From: CABRXV01 sp900754955
Lineage (GTDB): Bacteria; Actinomycetota; Coriobacteriia; Coriobacteriales; Eggerthellaceae
Assembly (NCBI GenBank): GCA_902475005.1
Contig: CABRXV010000021.1
Coordinates: 1-27,258 of the forward strand
DNA: 27,258 nucleotides
Reading direction: 5' to 3'
Part shown: positions 14,731 to 22,743 of the stretch, piece after piece
How positions within the stretch are numbered: position 1 is the stretch's first letter
Layout: every line of letters begins with the position of its first letter
Position numbers and translations under genes: made by a program
The notes under the pieces: generated by a model
The model's input: only the letters and a program-made list of their open reading frames with translations
The model's database searches: none
Told to the model about the DNA's origin: nothing

Positions 14731-15426
14731 CTATTCCTCGGGGCCCTTGAAGCAGTAGCCGACGCCGCGCACCGTGGTGATGGCCGCCTCGACGCCGGGC
14801 TTCACGCGCGAGAGCTTCTGGCGCAGCGTCTGGATGTGCACGTCGACCGTGCGCGTCTCGCCCACGTAGGTGATGCCCCACACCTCCTCGAGCAGCTGGC
14901 TGCGCGAGAGCACGCGGCCCTCGCTCGCCATGAGCGCACGAAGCAGCTCGAACTCCTTGAGCGTGAGCGTGACGGGTTCGCCGCCGACCGTCACCGTATG
15001 AGCCGAGGCCGTGAGCACGATGGGGCCAGCCACGAGCTCGTCGCCCACCGTGGTCGCGGGCATGCTCACGCGGCGCAGCAGCGCGTTCACGCGTGACACG
15101 AGCTCCATCATGCCGAACGGCTTCGCGAGGTAGTCGTCGGCGCCGGCGTCGAGCCCCATGACGGTGTCGTACTCGGTGCCCTTCGCCGTGAGCATGATGA
15201 CGGGCAGCGTCTTCATCGCGGCGTCGTCGCGCACCATGCGCAGGATCTCGAGGCCGTCGATCTCGGGAAGCATGATGTCGAGCAGGATGAGCTCGGGCGT
15301 CTCCTCCTTGCACGCGGCGAAGAACTCCTCGGCGCCGGGAAACCCACGCGCCTCGTATCCGGCCTGCTTGAGCGCATAGACCGTCAGGTCGCGGATGTTG
15401 GTGTCATCTTCCACGTAGTAGATCAC
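14731..15426 (-). CDS. OmpR/PhoB-family response regulator (second of two in the pho operon)
   Basis: This 231-residue transcription regulator has a receiver domain (1-118) with acidic pocket YYVEDD, phospho-acceptor Asp50 (LILLDIMLP), LTAKG and AKPFGMMEL. A winged-helix DNA-binding domain follows (about 128-228) with TLKEFELLRALM, LLEEVWG and RTVDVHIQTLRQKL, ending RGVGYCF. It starts at a GTG with AAAGGGAGA upstream. It lies 63 nt after the sister regulator and 12 nt before the kinase. The two regulators are clearly homologous across their whole length but differ in the recognition-helix region (GETRTVDVHIQ here, GGSRTVDMHVL in the other). They therefore need not bind the same sites. Confidence 0.92.
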   Translation of the reverse strand: MIYYVEDDTNIRDLTVYALKQAGYEARGFPGAEEFFAACKEETPELILLDIMLPEIDGLEILRMVRDDAAMKTLPVIMLTAKGTEYDTVMGLDAGADDYLAKPFGMMELVSRVNALLRRVSMPATTVGDELVAGPIVLTASAHTVTVGGEPVTLTLKEFELLRALMASEGRVLSRSQLLEEVWGITYVGETRTVDVHIQTLRQKLSRVKPGVEAAITTVRGVGYCFKGPEE

Positions 15427-15489
15427 GGGATCTCCCTTTCATCAGCACATGCGGCGCGATGCGCCGTCGCCGCGTATGCGCATCTTCCC

Positions 15490-16182
15490 TCAGTTCGACG
15501 GCGCTTTCTTGAGCAGCCGGTAGCCCACGCCGCGCACCGTCTCCACGAGGTCGGCATGCGATCCGAGCTTCTGCCGTAAGGTTAGCACATGCATGTCAAC
15601 CGTCCGGCTTCCGCCGCCGAAGTCCCAGCCCCACACGTTCTGCAGCAGCGTCTCGCGCGAGAAGGCGACGCCGGGATTCTTCATCAGGTAGACGAGCAGA
15701 TCGAACTCGCGCGCGGTGAGCAGAAGCGGCTCGCCGTCGCACGTCGCCTCGCGGCGGTCGAGCGAGATCGCCAGCGGCCCCACCACGAGGCGCTGCTCGG
15801 GGCTCACGGCGTTCCACTCGGGGGCGCGGCGCAGCAACGCGCGCACGCGGCTGACGAGCTCCATCATGCCGTAGGGCTTGGTGAGGTACTCGTCGGCGCC
15901 GTTGTCGAGCGCGGTGACGATGTCGAGCTCGGAGTCTTTCGCCGTCACCATCATGATCGGCACGCGCGCGATACCTGGCGTCTTGCGCACGCGGCGCAGG
16001 ATCTCGAGCCCGTCGGTGCCGGGCAGCATGATGTCGAGGATGACCACGTCGGGAAGCCGTCGTGCGCATGCCGCCCGAAATTCGACGTCATCCGACATGC
16101 CCTCCGCCTCGATGCCGGCTTTCGCCAGCGCGTAGAGGGTCAGCTCCCTGATGTTCTTGTCATCCTCGACGTAGTAGACCAC
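15490..16182 (-). CDS. OmpR/PhoB-family response regulator (first of two in the pho operon)
   Basis: This 230-residue regulator has a receiver domain with YYVEDD, phospho-acceptor Asp50 (VVILDIMLP), VTAKD and TKPYGMMEL. Its winged-helix domain (about 127-225) shows TAREFDLLVYLM, LLQNVWGWDFGG and RTVDMHVLTLRQKL, ending RGVGYRLL. The GTG start at 16182 is preceded by GAGGAG. It follows phoU by 42 nt. In other bacteria the PhoB/PhoP partner of PhoR activates pst transcription under phosphate limitation. Which of the two here is the true PhoB cannot be decided from sequence. Confidence 0.92.
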   Translation of the reverse strand: MVYYVEDDKNIRELTLYALAKAGIEAEGMSDDVEFRAACARRLPDVVILDIMLPGTDGLEILRRVRKTPGIARVPIMMVTAKDSELDIVTALDNGADEYLTKPYGMMELVSRVRALLRRAPEWNAVSPEQRLVVGPLAISLDRREATCDGEPLLLTAREFDLLVYLMKNPGVAFSRETLLQNVWGWDFGGGSRTVDMHVLTLRQKLGSHADLVETVRGVGYRLLKKAPSN

Positions 16183-16224
16183 GCGAAACTACTCCTCGGT
16201 ACCTCGGTGCCCCGATGCGTTGCG

Positions 16225-16914
16225 CTACAGCAGCTCGGTCGGCTCCTTGACGGCATCGTCCGAGTATACCTCATGCACGCCCGTCACACGGAACACCGCC
16301 CAGCTGGCGATGCGCTGGGCGTCGTCGCCCATGCGCTCGAAGTACTTGGCGACCATGAGCAGCTCGGGCAGGTGCGTCGCGTCGGAGTCGGTGGCGCGAA
16401 TGAGCTCGACGACGGCCGCCTCCGCCTTGTGGTAGAGCGCGTCGATCTCGTCATCGGCGGCGTACACCTGACGCGCAGCCTCCTCGTCGGAGTTGAGGAA
16501 GGCCGCCGTGGCCTGCTCGATCATGTTCGCGACCTTCTCGGCCGACGCGCTCAGCTCGTCGCCGATCTTGGCGATCGTCTCCTGCGGGATGCTGAGCGCG
16601 AGGTACGCCACCTCGCGCGTCATGCCGCCCACGTGCGTGAGATCGGACACGAGGCGGAACGCGCCCGACACGAAGCGCAGATCGTCGGCCACGAGGGGCT
16701 GCTGAAGGAGCATCGCGTCGAGGCATCCGTCCTCGATCGCGGAGCGCAGATGGCGCTCGGCCTTCGCGCCCTGCATGATGCCCTCGGCCGCTCCCGCGTC
16801 GCCGGCGAGCGCGAGGCCGGCCGCGCGGATGTCGGCCGCCGCCTTGTCGGACATGCGCTGGATGCTCGAGTTGAGGTCCTCCAGTTGCTTGATGTACTTG
16901 CTGCGGGTCTGCAT
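16225..16914 (-). CDS. phoU: PhoU, phosphate signalling protein
   Basis: PhoU connects the Pst transporter with the PhoR kinase and represses the regulon when phosphate is plentiful. The 229-residue protein is all-helical with two three-helix-bundle repeats. Seen: QPLVADDLRFVSGAFRLVSD in the first half, and a metal-cluster motif AKYFERMGDDAQRIA in the second, close to the usual ERIGDHA. The equivalent first motif (SDLTHVGGMT) departs from the canonical ERIGD form. Its ATG overlaps the pstB stop by one base (TGATG), which indicates translational coupling. Length is normal for the family. Confidence 0.93.
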   Translation of the reverse strand: MQTRSKYIKQLEDLNSSIQRMSDKAAADIRAAGLALAGDAGAAEGIMQGAKAERHLRSAIEDGCLDAMLLQQPLVADDLRFVSGAFRLVSDLTHVGGMTREVAYLALSIPQETIAKIGDELSASAEKVANMIEQATAAFLNSDEEAARQVYAADDEIDALYHKAEAAVVELIRATDSDATHLPELLMVAKYFERMGDDAQRIASWAVFRVTGVHEVYSDDAVKEPTELL

Positions 16915-17726
16915 CAGCCAAACCTTCCTGTCAGATATTCCTGGGTACGTTTCTCCTGGGGTGCCGAGAACAGCTGCTTGGTCGGCGCCACCTCGACGAG
17001 CTCGCCGAGGTAGAAGAACGCCGTCTGCTCGGCAACGCGGCGCGCCTGCTGCATGTTGTGCGTCACCACCACGACGGTGCGCTCGCGCGCGAGCTCCATC
17101 ATGAGCTCCTCCACAAGGCCCGTCGAAATGGGGTCGAGCGCACTCGTGGGCTCGTCCATGAGCAGCACGCGCGGGCTCACCGCAAGCGCGCGGGCGATGC
17201 AGAGGCGCTGCTGCTGGCCGCCCGAGATGCCGAGGCCGCTCTGGTCGAGCTTGTCCTTCACCTCATCCCAGAGGCCCGCGTCACGCAGGCTACGCTCGAC
17301 GATCTCCTCGCTCTCCTCGCGGGAAAGGCGCCCCATGCGGCGCGGCCCGTACAGGATGTTGTCGCGGATGCTCATCGGGAAGGGGTTGGGGTGCTGGAAC
17401 ACCATGCCCACCTTCACGCGCAGCTCGTTGGCGTCGCCCTCGAACACGTTGCGCCCGTCGATCTCCACAAGGCCCTCCACGCGCACGCTCGGCACGAAGT
17501 CGCACATGCGGTTGAACACGCGCAGAAGCGTCGACTTGCCGCAGCCCGACGGGCCGATGAAGGCCGTGACCTTCTTCTCGGGGATGTCGAACGAGATGTT
17601 CTTGAGCGCCTGGAAGTCGTCGTACCACAGGTTGAAGTCGCGCACGCGCACCATCGGTTGGGCGCCGGCGAGATCCTCGCCCGCGCGATCGAGGCCCGCA
17701 AGGGCCGTCTGGTTCGTCTCGGCCAT
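16914..17726 (-). CDS. pstB: Phosphate ABC transporter ATP-binding protein PstB (second copy)
   Basis: This 270-residue ABC ATPase powers the PstSCA phosphate importer. Seen: Walker A GPSGCGKST, Q-loop GMVFQHPNPF, signature SGGQQQRLCIAR, Walker B VLLMDEPTSALD, and switch His in VVVVTHNMQQA. The true start is the ATG at 17726, sharing a base with the TAA of the preceding pstB (TAATG). The frame is open further upstream but that part overlaps the first pstB and is not coding. The two PstB proteins end alike (YLTGRFG and YLTGRFS) yet differ throughout, so this is an old duplication. Paired pstB genes also exist in Bacillus. Confidence 0.94.
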   Translation of the reverse strand: MAETNQTALAGLDRAGEDLAGAQPMVRVRDFNLWYDDFQALKNISFDIPEKKVTAFIGPSGCGKSTLLRVFNRMCDFVPSVRVEGLVEIDGRNVFEGDANELRVKVGMVFQHPNPFPMSIRDNILYGPRRMGRLSREESEEIVERSLRDAGLWDEVKDKLDQSGLGISGGQQQRLCIARALAVSPRVLLMDEPTSALDPISTGLVEELMMELARERTVVVVTHNMQQARRVAEQTAFFYLGELVEVAPTKQLFSAPQEKRTQEYLTGRFG

Positions 17727-18556
17727 TAGCTGAACCTCCCCGTCAGGTAGTCGGACAGACGCTGGTCCTTCGGCGCGTTGAAGATCTGCTTCGTGTCGCC
17801 GGTCTCCACCATGTCGCCGAGGTAGAAGAACGCCGTGCGATCGGAGACGCGCGTCGCCTGCTCCATGTTGTGCGTCACGATGATGGCGCAGATGCCGGTC
17901 GAGGCGATGGAGCGGATCGTTTCCTCGATCGTGAACGTCGAGATGGGGTCGAGCGCCGAGCACGGCTCGTCGAACAGCACCACGTCCGGGTGCATGGCGA
18001 GCGTGCGCGCGATGCAGAGGCGCTGCTGCTGGCCGCCCGACAGCGCATGCGCGCTGCGATCGAGCTTGTCCTTCACCTCGTCCCAGAGCGCGCCTGCGCG
18101 CAGCGAGCTCTCCACGAGCTCGTCGGCCTCGTCTTTGGTCTTCACGAGACCGTGACGCTTCGGCGCGAACAGGATGTTGTCGCGGATCGACTTGCGGAAG
18201 GGCGTGGGCTGCTGGAACACCATGCCGATCGACTTGCGCAGCTCGAAGAGGTTCTCCTTGGGCGTGTTGATATTGCGTTCGTGGTAGAGGATCTCGCCGC
18301 CGACCTTGCACTTGGGAATCTCGCGGTTCATGAGGTTGAGGCAGCGCAGAAACGTCGACTTGCCGCAGCCCGACGGGCCAATGAGAGCCGTCACCTGGCC
18401 GGCGCCGAACGTGAGCGTCGTACCGTGGAGCGCCTCATGACCGTCGTAGGACACGGTGACGTCCTTCGTCTGGATGAGCGTAGGATGCACGGCGGACGTC
18501 TCCGCGACGCTCATCGCGTCGGCGGTGCGTTCCGTCTGAGAGAGCTGATCCGTCAT
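17726..18556 (-). CDS. pstB: Phosphate ABC transporter ATP-binding protein PstB (first copy)
   Basis: This 276-residue ABC ATPase shows Walker A GPSGCGKST, Q-loop GMVFQQPTPF, signature SGGQQQRLCIAR, Walker B VVLFDEPCSALD and switch His in IIVTHNMEQA. An N-terminal extension of about 25 polar residues precedes the first strand (TLIQTKDVTVSYDG). The start codon overlaps the pstA stop by four bases (ATGA). Together with the second PstB it could form a heterodimer, or the two could be alternative homodimers; sequence alone does not decide. Both keep all catalytic residues, so neither looks degenerate. Confidence 0.94.
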   Translation of the reverse strand: MTDQLSQTERTADAMSVAETSAVHPTLIQTKDVTVSYDGHEALHGTTLTFGAGQVTALIGPSGCGKSTFLRCLNLMNREIPKCKVGGEILYHERNINTPKENLFELRKSIGMVFQQPTPFRKSIRDNILFAPKRHGLVKTKDEADELVESSLRAGALWDEVKDKLDRSAHALSGGQQQRLCIARTLAMHPDVVLFDEPCSALDPISTFTIEETIRSIASTGICAIIVTHNMEQATRVSDRTAFFYLGDMVETGDTKQIFNAPKDQRLSDYLTGRFS

Positions 18557-19473
18557 TCGCGCGTCAGCCTCCTTTCAAGAGCCTTGCCCACCAGGCGGGC
18601 GATGATGTTGAAGGCCAGGATGCACACGATGAGCACAGCCGCCGTGCCGTTGGACACGGCCTCGAGATCGGGCACCACGCCTTCGCTGTTGATCTTCCAG
18701 ATGTGAACGGCGAGCGTCTCGGCGGGGCGGAAGATGTTCCACGGACACGCTGGGCTCGACAGGTCGAAGCACGTGAAGTCGAGCGAGGGAGCCGACTGGC
18801 CCGCCGTGTAGATGAGCGCCGCAGCCTCGCCGAACACGCGGCCGGCCGACAGTACGATGCCCGTCACGATGGCAGGCATGGCCACGGGCAGCAGCACGTG
18901 GATGGTCGTCTCCCAGCGCGTGAGGCCCATGGCGAGCGCCGCGTCGCGCTGCGAGCGGGGCACATCCTCGAGCGCCTGCTGGATGACGCGCACGAGGATG
19001 GGGATGTTGAACATCGTGAGCGCGATGGCACCCGAGATGATCGAGAAGCCCCAGCCCATCATGAGCACGAAGAACAGGAAGCCGAAGAGGCCGACCACGA
19101 TGGAGGGAAGCGAGGACAGCGTTTCGATGAGCGTCTTCGCCGTCGACGTGACCCAGTTCTCGGGCGCGTACTCCGCAAGGAAGATCGCCGCGCCGAGCGA
19201 GATCGGCACTGAGATGATGAGCGTGAGCACGAGCAGGTAGAACGAGTTGAAGAGCTCGGGCCCGATGCCGCCGCCCGCCTTGAACTGCTCGGGGTCGCCC
19301 GTGAGGAAGTTGATGTCGAAGAGCTTGCCCGCACCCGACACGAGGATGTAGATCACGATCGCGGCGAGCATGAGGAGCACGAGCGCGACGATAGCCGTAA
19401 GAACGCCCGTGGCCACCTTGTCCTGCGCGTTGATGCGGCGAACGTGCGCCGCCATGTCGAGCTGTCTAGCCAC
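18553..19473 (-). CDS. pstA: Phosphate ABC transporter permease PstA
   Basis: This 306-residue inner-membrane permease has six predicted transmembrane helices and the EAA-type cytoplasmic loop around DAALAMGLTRWETTIHVLLP, which contacts PstB. LSSLPSIVVGLFGFLFF and RVFGEAAALIYTAG are typical of PstA. The extracytoplasmic loop SAPSLDFTCFDLSSPACPWN carries two cysteines that could form a disulphide. It starts at a GTG (19473) inside the end of pstC, an 8-nt overlap, with AAGGGGG 9 nt upstream; an ATG six codons later is a weaker option. Confidence 0.93.
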   Translation of the reverse strand: MARQLDMAAHVRRINAQDKVATGVLTAIVALVLLMLAAIVIYILVSGAGKLFDINFLTGDPEQFKAGGGIGPELFNSFYLLVLTLIISVPISLGAAIFLAEYAPENWVTSTAKTLIETLSSLPSIVVGLFGFLFFVLMMGWGFSIISGAIALTMFNIPILVRVIQQALEDVPRSQRDAALAMGLTRWETTIHVLLPVAMPAIVTGIVLSAGRVFGEAAALIYTAGQSAPSLDFTCFDLSSPACPWNIFRPAETLAVHIWKINSEGVVPDLEAVSNGTAAVLIVCILAFNIIARLVGKALERRLTRE

Positions 19474-20386
19474 GGTGCTTCGCCCCCTTGTGTCCGATGA
19501 TGTGAATGATGAGGATGAAGATGAGCGACATGACCATCAGCAGCAGCGCAAGCGACCAGAGCACGTTGTTGTATACCGTGCCCATCGCCTCGTTGCCCAT
19601 GCCCATGGTGAGCACCGAGGTGAGCGTCGCCGCCGGCGTGAACAGCGAGTCGGGCATCTGAGCGGCGTTGCCGATGACCATCTGCACCGCAAGCGCCTCG
19701 CCGAACGCGCGCGTCATGCCGAGGATGACGGCGGTGAGCAGCGAGGGCAGCGCGCTGCGCAGCACCACGTTCCACACCGTCTGCCAACGCGTGCAGCCGA
19801 GGGCGTAGGAGCCTTCGCGGTACTCACGCGGCACGGCGGCGAGCGCGTCGATCGACAGCGAGGTGACGGTCGGCAGGATCATCACCGCGAGCACGATCGA
19901 GCCCGAGAAGATGCCGTAGCCCGTGATGCCGGCGCCGAACATGCCCGCAACATCGCGCGTGCAGGCGACGATGACCGTGAGGCCGATGAGGCCGTAGACA
20001 ACCGACGGGATACCCACGAGCAGCTCGATGAGGGGCTGGAAGACGCGACGCCCGAAACCGGGGGCGATCTCCACGACGAAGATCGCGCTTCCGATGGCGA
20101 TCGGCAGCGCGAAGATGGTCGAGAGGATGGTGACGGCGAACGAGCCCGTGATCATGGGCAGCGCGCCCACGGTGGGCATGCCGTTCTCGTCCATCTGATG
20201 GGGGTTCCACTCGGTTCCCGTCAGGAACCCGAAAAAGTTGATGCCGTCCACGGTGAACGTCGAAATACCGCGGGAGGCAACCATTGCGACGAGCGTCACA
20301 ACAAGAAGCGCCACGAGCGCGATGCACGCACCCGTGACGCCCTGTCCGATCCGCTCGACGCGATGCTTAGGCAGCTGAAGCGCCAT
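19466..20386 (-). CDS. pstC: Phosphate ABC transporter permease PstC
   Basis: PstC pairs with PstA to form the phosphate channel. The 306-residue protein has an N-terminal helix (about 18-38), then the loop TFTVDGINFFGFLTGTEWNP typical of PstC. The permease core follows, with LVGIPSVVYGLIGL and the coupling loop EGSYALGCTRWQTVWNVVL, then LGMTRAFGEALAVQMVIGNA. The ATG has AAAGGAGA about 7 nt upstream. It begins 22 nt after pstS, so the two are in one transcript, and PstA starts inside its last codons. Confidence 0.94.
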   Translation of the reverse strand: MALQLPKHRVERIGQGVTGACIALVALLVVTLVAMVASRGISTFTVDGINFFGFLTGTEWNPHQMDENGMPTVGALPMITGSFAVTILSTIFALPIAIGSAIFVVEIAPGFGRRVFQPLIELLVGIPSVVYGLIGLTVIVACTRDVAGMFGAGITGYGIFSGSIVLAVMILPTVTSLSIDALAAVPREYREGSYALGCTRWQTVWNVVLRSALPSLLTAVILGMTRAFGEALAVQMVIGNAAQMPDSLFTPAATLTSVLTMGMGNEAMGTVYNNVLWSLALLLMVMSLIFILIIHIIGHKGAKHRG

Positions 20387-20408
20387 CGATCGCGTCTCCT
20401 TTCGTAGC

Positions 20409-21350
20409 CTACAGCTCGGTGACGTTGCCCTCGGCGTCCTTCTCGACCTTCATGCCGGAAACCGGGATGTAGCCGTTGGCCTCGACGAGCGAGCCCTGGA
20501 CCTCCTCGCCCATCATGTAGTCGATGAAGGCCTGGGTCGCGGCATCCGGCTCAGTAGCGGTGTACATGTGCTCGTACGCCCAGATGACCCAGGAGTTGTC
20601 CTCGACGTTGGCCGTCTCGGGAGCCACGCCGTCGACGGACAGCGCCTTGATGCTGTCGTCGAAGTAGGAGAACGCGAGGTAGGAAATGGCACCCGGGGTC
20701 TCGGAGACCATCTTGGCAACGGTGCCCGAGGAGTCCTGCTCCTGGAACGTGGCGGCTTCCTGGCCCTCGGTGAACACGGCGGCCTCGAAGACGGCACGCG
20801 TGCCGGAACCGGCCTGGCGGTTGATGACGACGATCTCGGCGTCGTTGCCGCCCACCTCGCTCCAGTTGGTCACCTCGCCGGTGAAGATCTTGGCGAGGTC
20901 GGCGAGCGCGATGTCGTCGATGGCGACGTCGGCGTTCACCACCGGGCCCATGCCCACGACGCACACGCGGTTGTCCTTGATCTTGTTGACGTCGTCGGGG
21001 TTCTCGACCTTCTCCTCGGCGAACACGTCGGAGTTGCCGATCTGCACAGCGCCCTGGACGATCTGGGTAATGCCGGTGCCGGAGCCGCCGCCCTGAACGG
21101 TGATCTGGACGCCGGTGTTCTCCTCCATGAACTGCTCGGCAGCAGCCTCGCACAGCGGCTGGAGAGCGGTGGAGCCGACCGCCGTGATGGTGCCGGAGAC
21201 CTCAGCGGCAGAGCTGGAAGCAGAGCTCGCGGCGGAGCTGCTGCTGGAGCCGTTGCTGCTGCAGCCAGCCAGGCCGAGGCCTGCGGCAGCGACAGCGGTG
21301 CCGGCAGCGATACCGACGAAGTGACGACGACTGATGGACTGACCTTGCAT
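20409..21350 (-). CDS. pstS: Phosphate-binding lipoprotein PstS with a Tat-type signal
   Basis: PstS binds phosphate outside the membrane and delivers it to PstCA. The 313-residue protein starts with a twin-arginine signal (SISRRHFVG), a hydrophobic stretch, and the lipobox LAGC with Cys30 as the lipidated residue, followed by a Ser/Ala-rich tether (about 31-50). The mature domain shows VSGTITAVGSTALQPL and GGGSGTGITQIVQG, plus NRQAGSGTRAVFE in the second lobe; these are phosphate-contacting motifs of the family. The Tat signal implies folding before export, less common than Sec export for PstS. RBS GAAGGGAG lies upstream. It heads the pst-pho operon behind a PHO-box-like repeat. Confidence 0.95.
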   Translation of the reverse strand: MQGQSISRRHFVGIAAGTAVAAAGLGLAGCSSNGSSSSSAASSASSSAAEVSGTITAVGSTALQPLCEAAAEQFMEENTGVQITVQGGGSGTGITQIVQGAVQIGNSDVFAEEKVENPDDVNKIKDNRVCVVGMGPVVNADVAIDDIALADLAKIFTGEVTNWSEVGGNDAEIVVINRQAGSGTRAVFEAAVFTEGQEAATFQEQDSSGTVAKMVSETPGAISYLAFSYFDDSIKALSVDGVAPETANVEDNSWVIWAYEHMYTATEPDAATQAFIDYMMGEEVQGSLVEANGYIPVSGMKVEKDAEGNVTEL

Positions 21351-21449
21351 GATAGATTATCTCCCTTCGGATTCTCTCTTCAGAAACCCTGCTTGCGTCT
21401 GCGAGCGACGCGCATGCGCACATGACGCACGGATCTCTTTGCAGACGCG

Positions 21450-21509
21450 ATGATACGAGCCGCATGCGCTGCGGGAGATTTCGTCAGGAAGCCATGACGA
21501 GACCATGAC
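21450..21509 (-). promoter_or_regulatory. PHO-box-like 11-bp direct repeats and candidate pstS promoter
   Basis: On the minus strand GTCATGGTCTC (21509-21499) is followed directly by GTCATGGCTTC (21498-21488), 9 of 11 identical, then a weaker CTGACGAAATC. The 11-bp period matches binding of PhoB/PhoP dimers, and the overlapping CTGTCAT resembles the E. coli pho half-site. A possible -10, TATCAT (21455-21450), lies 21 nt beyond the third unit, without a good -35, as is usual for activator-dependent promoters. The following leader can form GCGTCTGC/GCAGACGC (21441-21448 with 21395-21402). Confidence 0.6.
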
Positions 21510-21548
21510 AGAGTTTTACGCGCGCCTTACACAAACGCGCACGATTTG

Positions 21549-21598
21549 TTTACATTGGGCACGACGAGATGAAGCGGCTGCGCGTTCCTTTACATTGG
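21549..21598. repeat. Paired 10-bp direct repeats TTTACATTGG in the pstS-mscS gap
   Basis: TTTACATTGG occurs exactly at 21549-21558 and 21589-21598, 40 bp apart (about four helical turns). Shorter TTACG and TTACAC words at 21516 and 21527 are 11 bp apart. The copies sit upstream of the PHO-box-like element with respect to pstS. The function is not known. The rest of the 545-bp gap holds no convincing gene. Confidence 0.5.
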
Positions 21599-21815
21599 CG
21601 CAGGCAGGGTGTCAGGAGAAGCGCAACGGCAAATGCGCGCATGAATCGAGGCCGAACTGCCTTGTCAACCCGTACGCGCGCATCAAGATTGCGAAGTCTG
21701 CCCGCCCCCCGCGCGCGATAAAACGACCCGCCCCATTCGGAAGCCATCCCATGCGCTCCGCCCGCCGCTGCGTGCGCAGCAATAGAAGAGTGCGCGACAC
21801 AACAACGCGAACGAA

Positions 21816-21831
21816 TGTTTCACGTGAAACA
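21816..21831. promoter_or_regulatory. parS centromere site (ParB binding)
   Basis: TGTTTCACGTGAAACA is a perfect 16-bp palindrome identical to the bacterial chromosomal parS consensus, extended by A and T on either side. ParB-CTP loads at such sites and spreads, and ParA then segregates the origin region. parS sites cluster near oriC in most bacteria. It lies in a gene-free stretch, 65 bp beyond the stop of the mscS-like gene. I see no second copy in the window and no parA or parB. Confidence 0.93.
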
Positions 21832-21895
21832 TCGCGGGACGGAAGGCGAAGCGCGGAAGACGAAACGCGCGTCAGGACATCTGCTCCGTTACTTT

Positions 21896-22693
21896 TTATT
21901 TGTGGGCGTAGGGGGCGACGGCGCGCAGAGCCGCGTCTTTCGCCGCAGCCGCCTGGTCGGCGTCTTTGACGGTGAAGGTGAGCGTGCCGCGATAGCCGAA
22001 GTCGGTCACTTCGGCGAAGAGGGCGCGCGGCGGAACTTCGAGCTCCACGACGGCTCCCGCTGCGGCAGCGGCCGCCTCCTCCATCTCGCGCGCGATGTCG
22101 GTGAGCGACGCGCCCGAAGCCGTTACCACGAGGGGGATCGACACCACGTTGAGCGGACGGAGCTTCACGAGCGCCGTGGTGTTGATGATGGAGTTGGGGA
22201 TGACCACGCGCTCGCCGAGCGTGTTCTCGATGGTGGTGTGGCGCCAGGTGACGTCGCGCACGATGCCGCGCTGGCCGCCGACCTCGATGTTGTCGCCGGG
22301 CTCCACCACGCCGGTGATGCTCACCTGAATGCCGCCGATCAGGTTCGACAGCGTGTCTTGGAAGCCAAGGGAGATGGCGATGCCGCCGACGCCGAGCGCC
22401 GTGATGGCCGCGCTCACATCGACGTTAAAGCAGCTCGAGAGAACGACGCTGAGGCCGATCACCCAGATGATGACACGGGCGATGTTGATGAAGATGCTCG
22501 AAGAAGGAATGGGCAGGTTGTCGTGGCTGAGAATCTTGCGCAGCAGCTTGGCCGCGAGGCGCGACACCACATACGTGATGACGAGCACGACCGCGACAGT
22601 GAGCGCCGTGGAGAGCCACTCGACCTTGAAGATGCTCTGGAAGAGGGCCTGCAGCGAATCGGCTTGCTGCTCGAGCCCGTTCTCGCCGCTCAT
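21896..22693 (-). CDS. Small-conductance mechanosensitive channel, MscS family
   Basis: MscS channels open under membrane tension and release solutes during hypo-osmotic shock. The 265-residue protein has three transmembrane helices (about 28-50, 68-90 and 92-125). The pore helix TM3 is Gly/Ala-rich: ITALGVGGIAISLGFQD then NLIGGIQVSIT. The beta-domain follows with VEPGDNIEVGGQRGIV and the conserved ENTLGERVVIPNSIIN. Length is close to the E. coli MscS (286). RBS GAGAGGAGAG precedes the ATG. It lies 50 nt after nrdG on the same strand and may share its transcript, though no functional link is known. Confidence 0.92.
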   Translation of the reverse strand: MSGENGLEQQADSLQALFQSIFKVEWLSTALTVAVVLVITYVVSRLAAKLLRKILSHDNLPIPSSSIFINIARVIIWVIGLSVVLSSCFNVDVSAAITALGVGGIAISLGFQDTLSNLIGGIQVSITGVVEPGDNIEVGGQRGIVRDVTWRHTTIENTLGERVVIPNSIINTTALVKLRPLNVVSIPLVVTASGASLTDIAREMEEAAAAAAGAVVELEVPPRALFAEVTDFGYRGTLTFTVKDADQAAAAKDAALRAVAPYAHK

Positions 22694-22743
22694 GGCCCGC
22701 TCTCCTCTCGACGCTGTTCCGCAGGTATTCCGACCGCTCTACC

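Noticed and set aside
13090..15096. 668-residue plus-strand frame over the histidine kinase and regulator
   Set aside because: Low-complexity His/Arg/Glu-rich shadow spanning two genes; no start signal or family.
17727..18311. Upstream extension of the second pstB frame to 465 codons
   Set aside because: The added part lies wholly over the first pstB in another frame and is Arg-rich noise; the TAATG junction gives the true start.
21505..21969. 154-codon plus-strand ORF over the parS region
   Set aside because: It runs through parS and into the mscS gene on the other strand, with no RBS and an Arg-rich translation.
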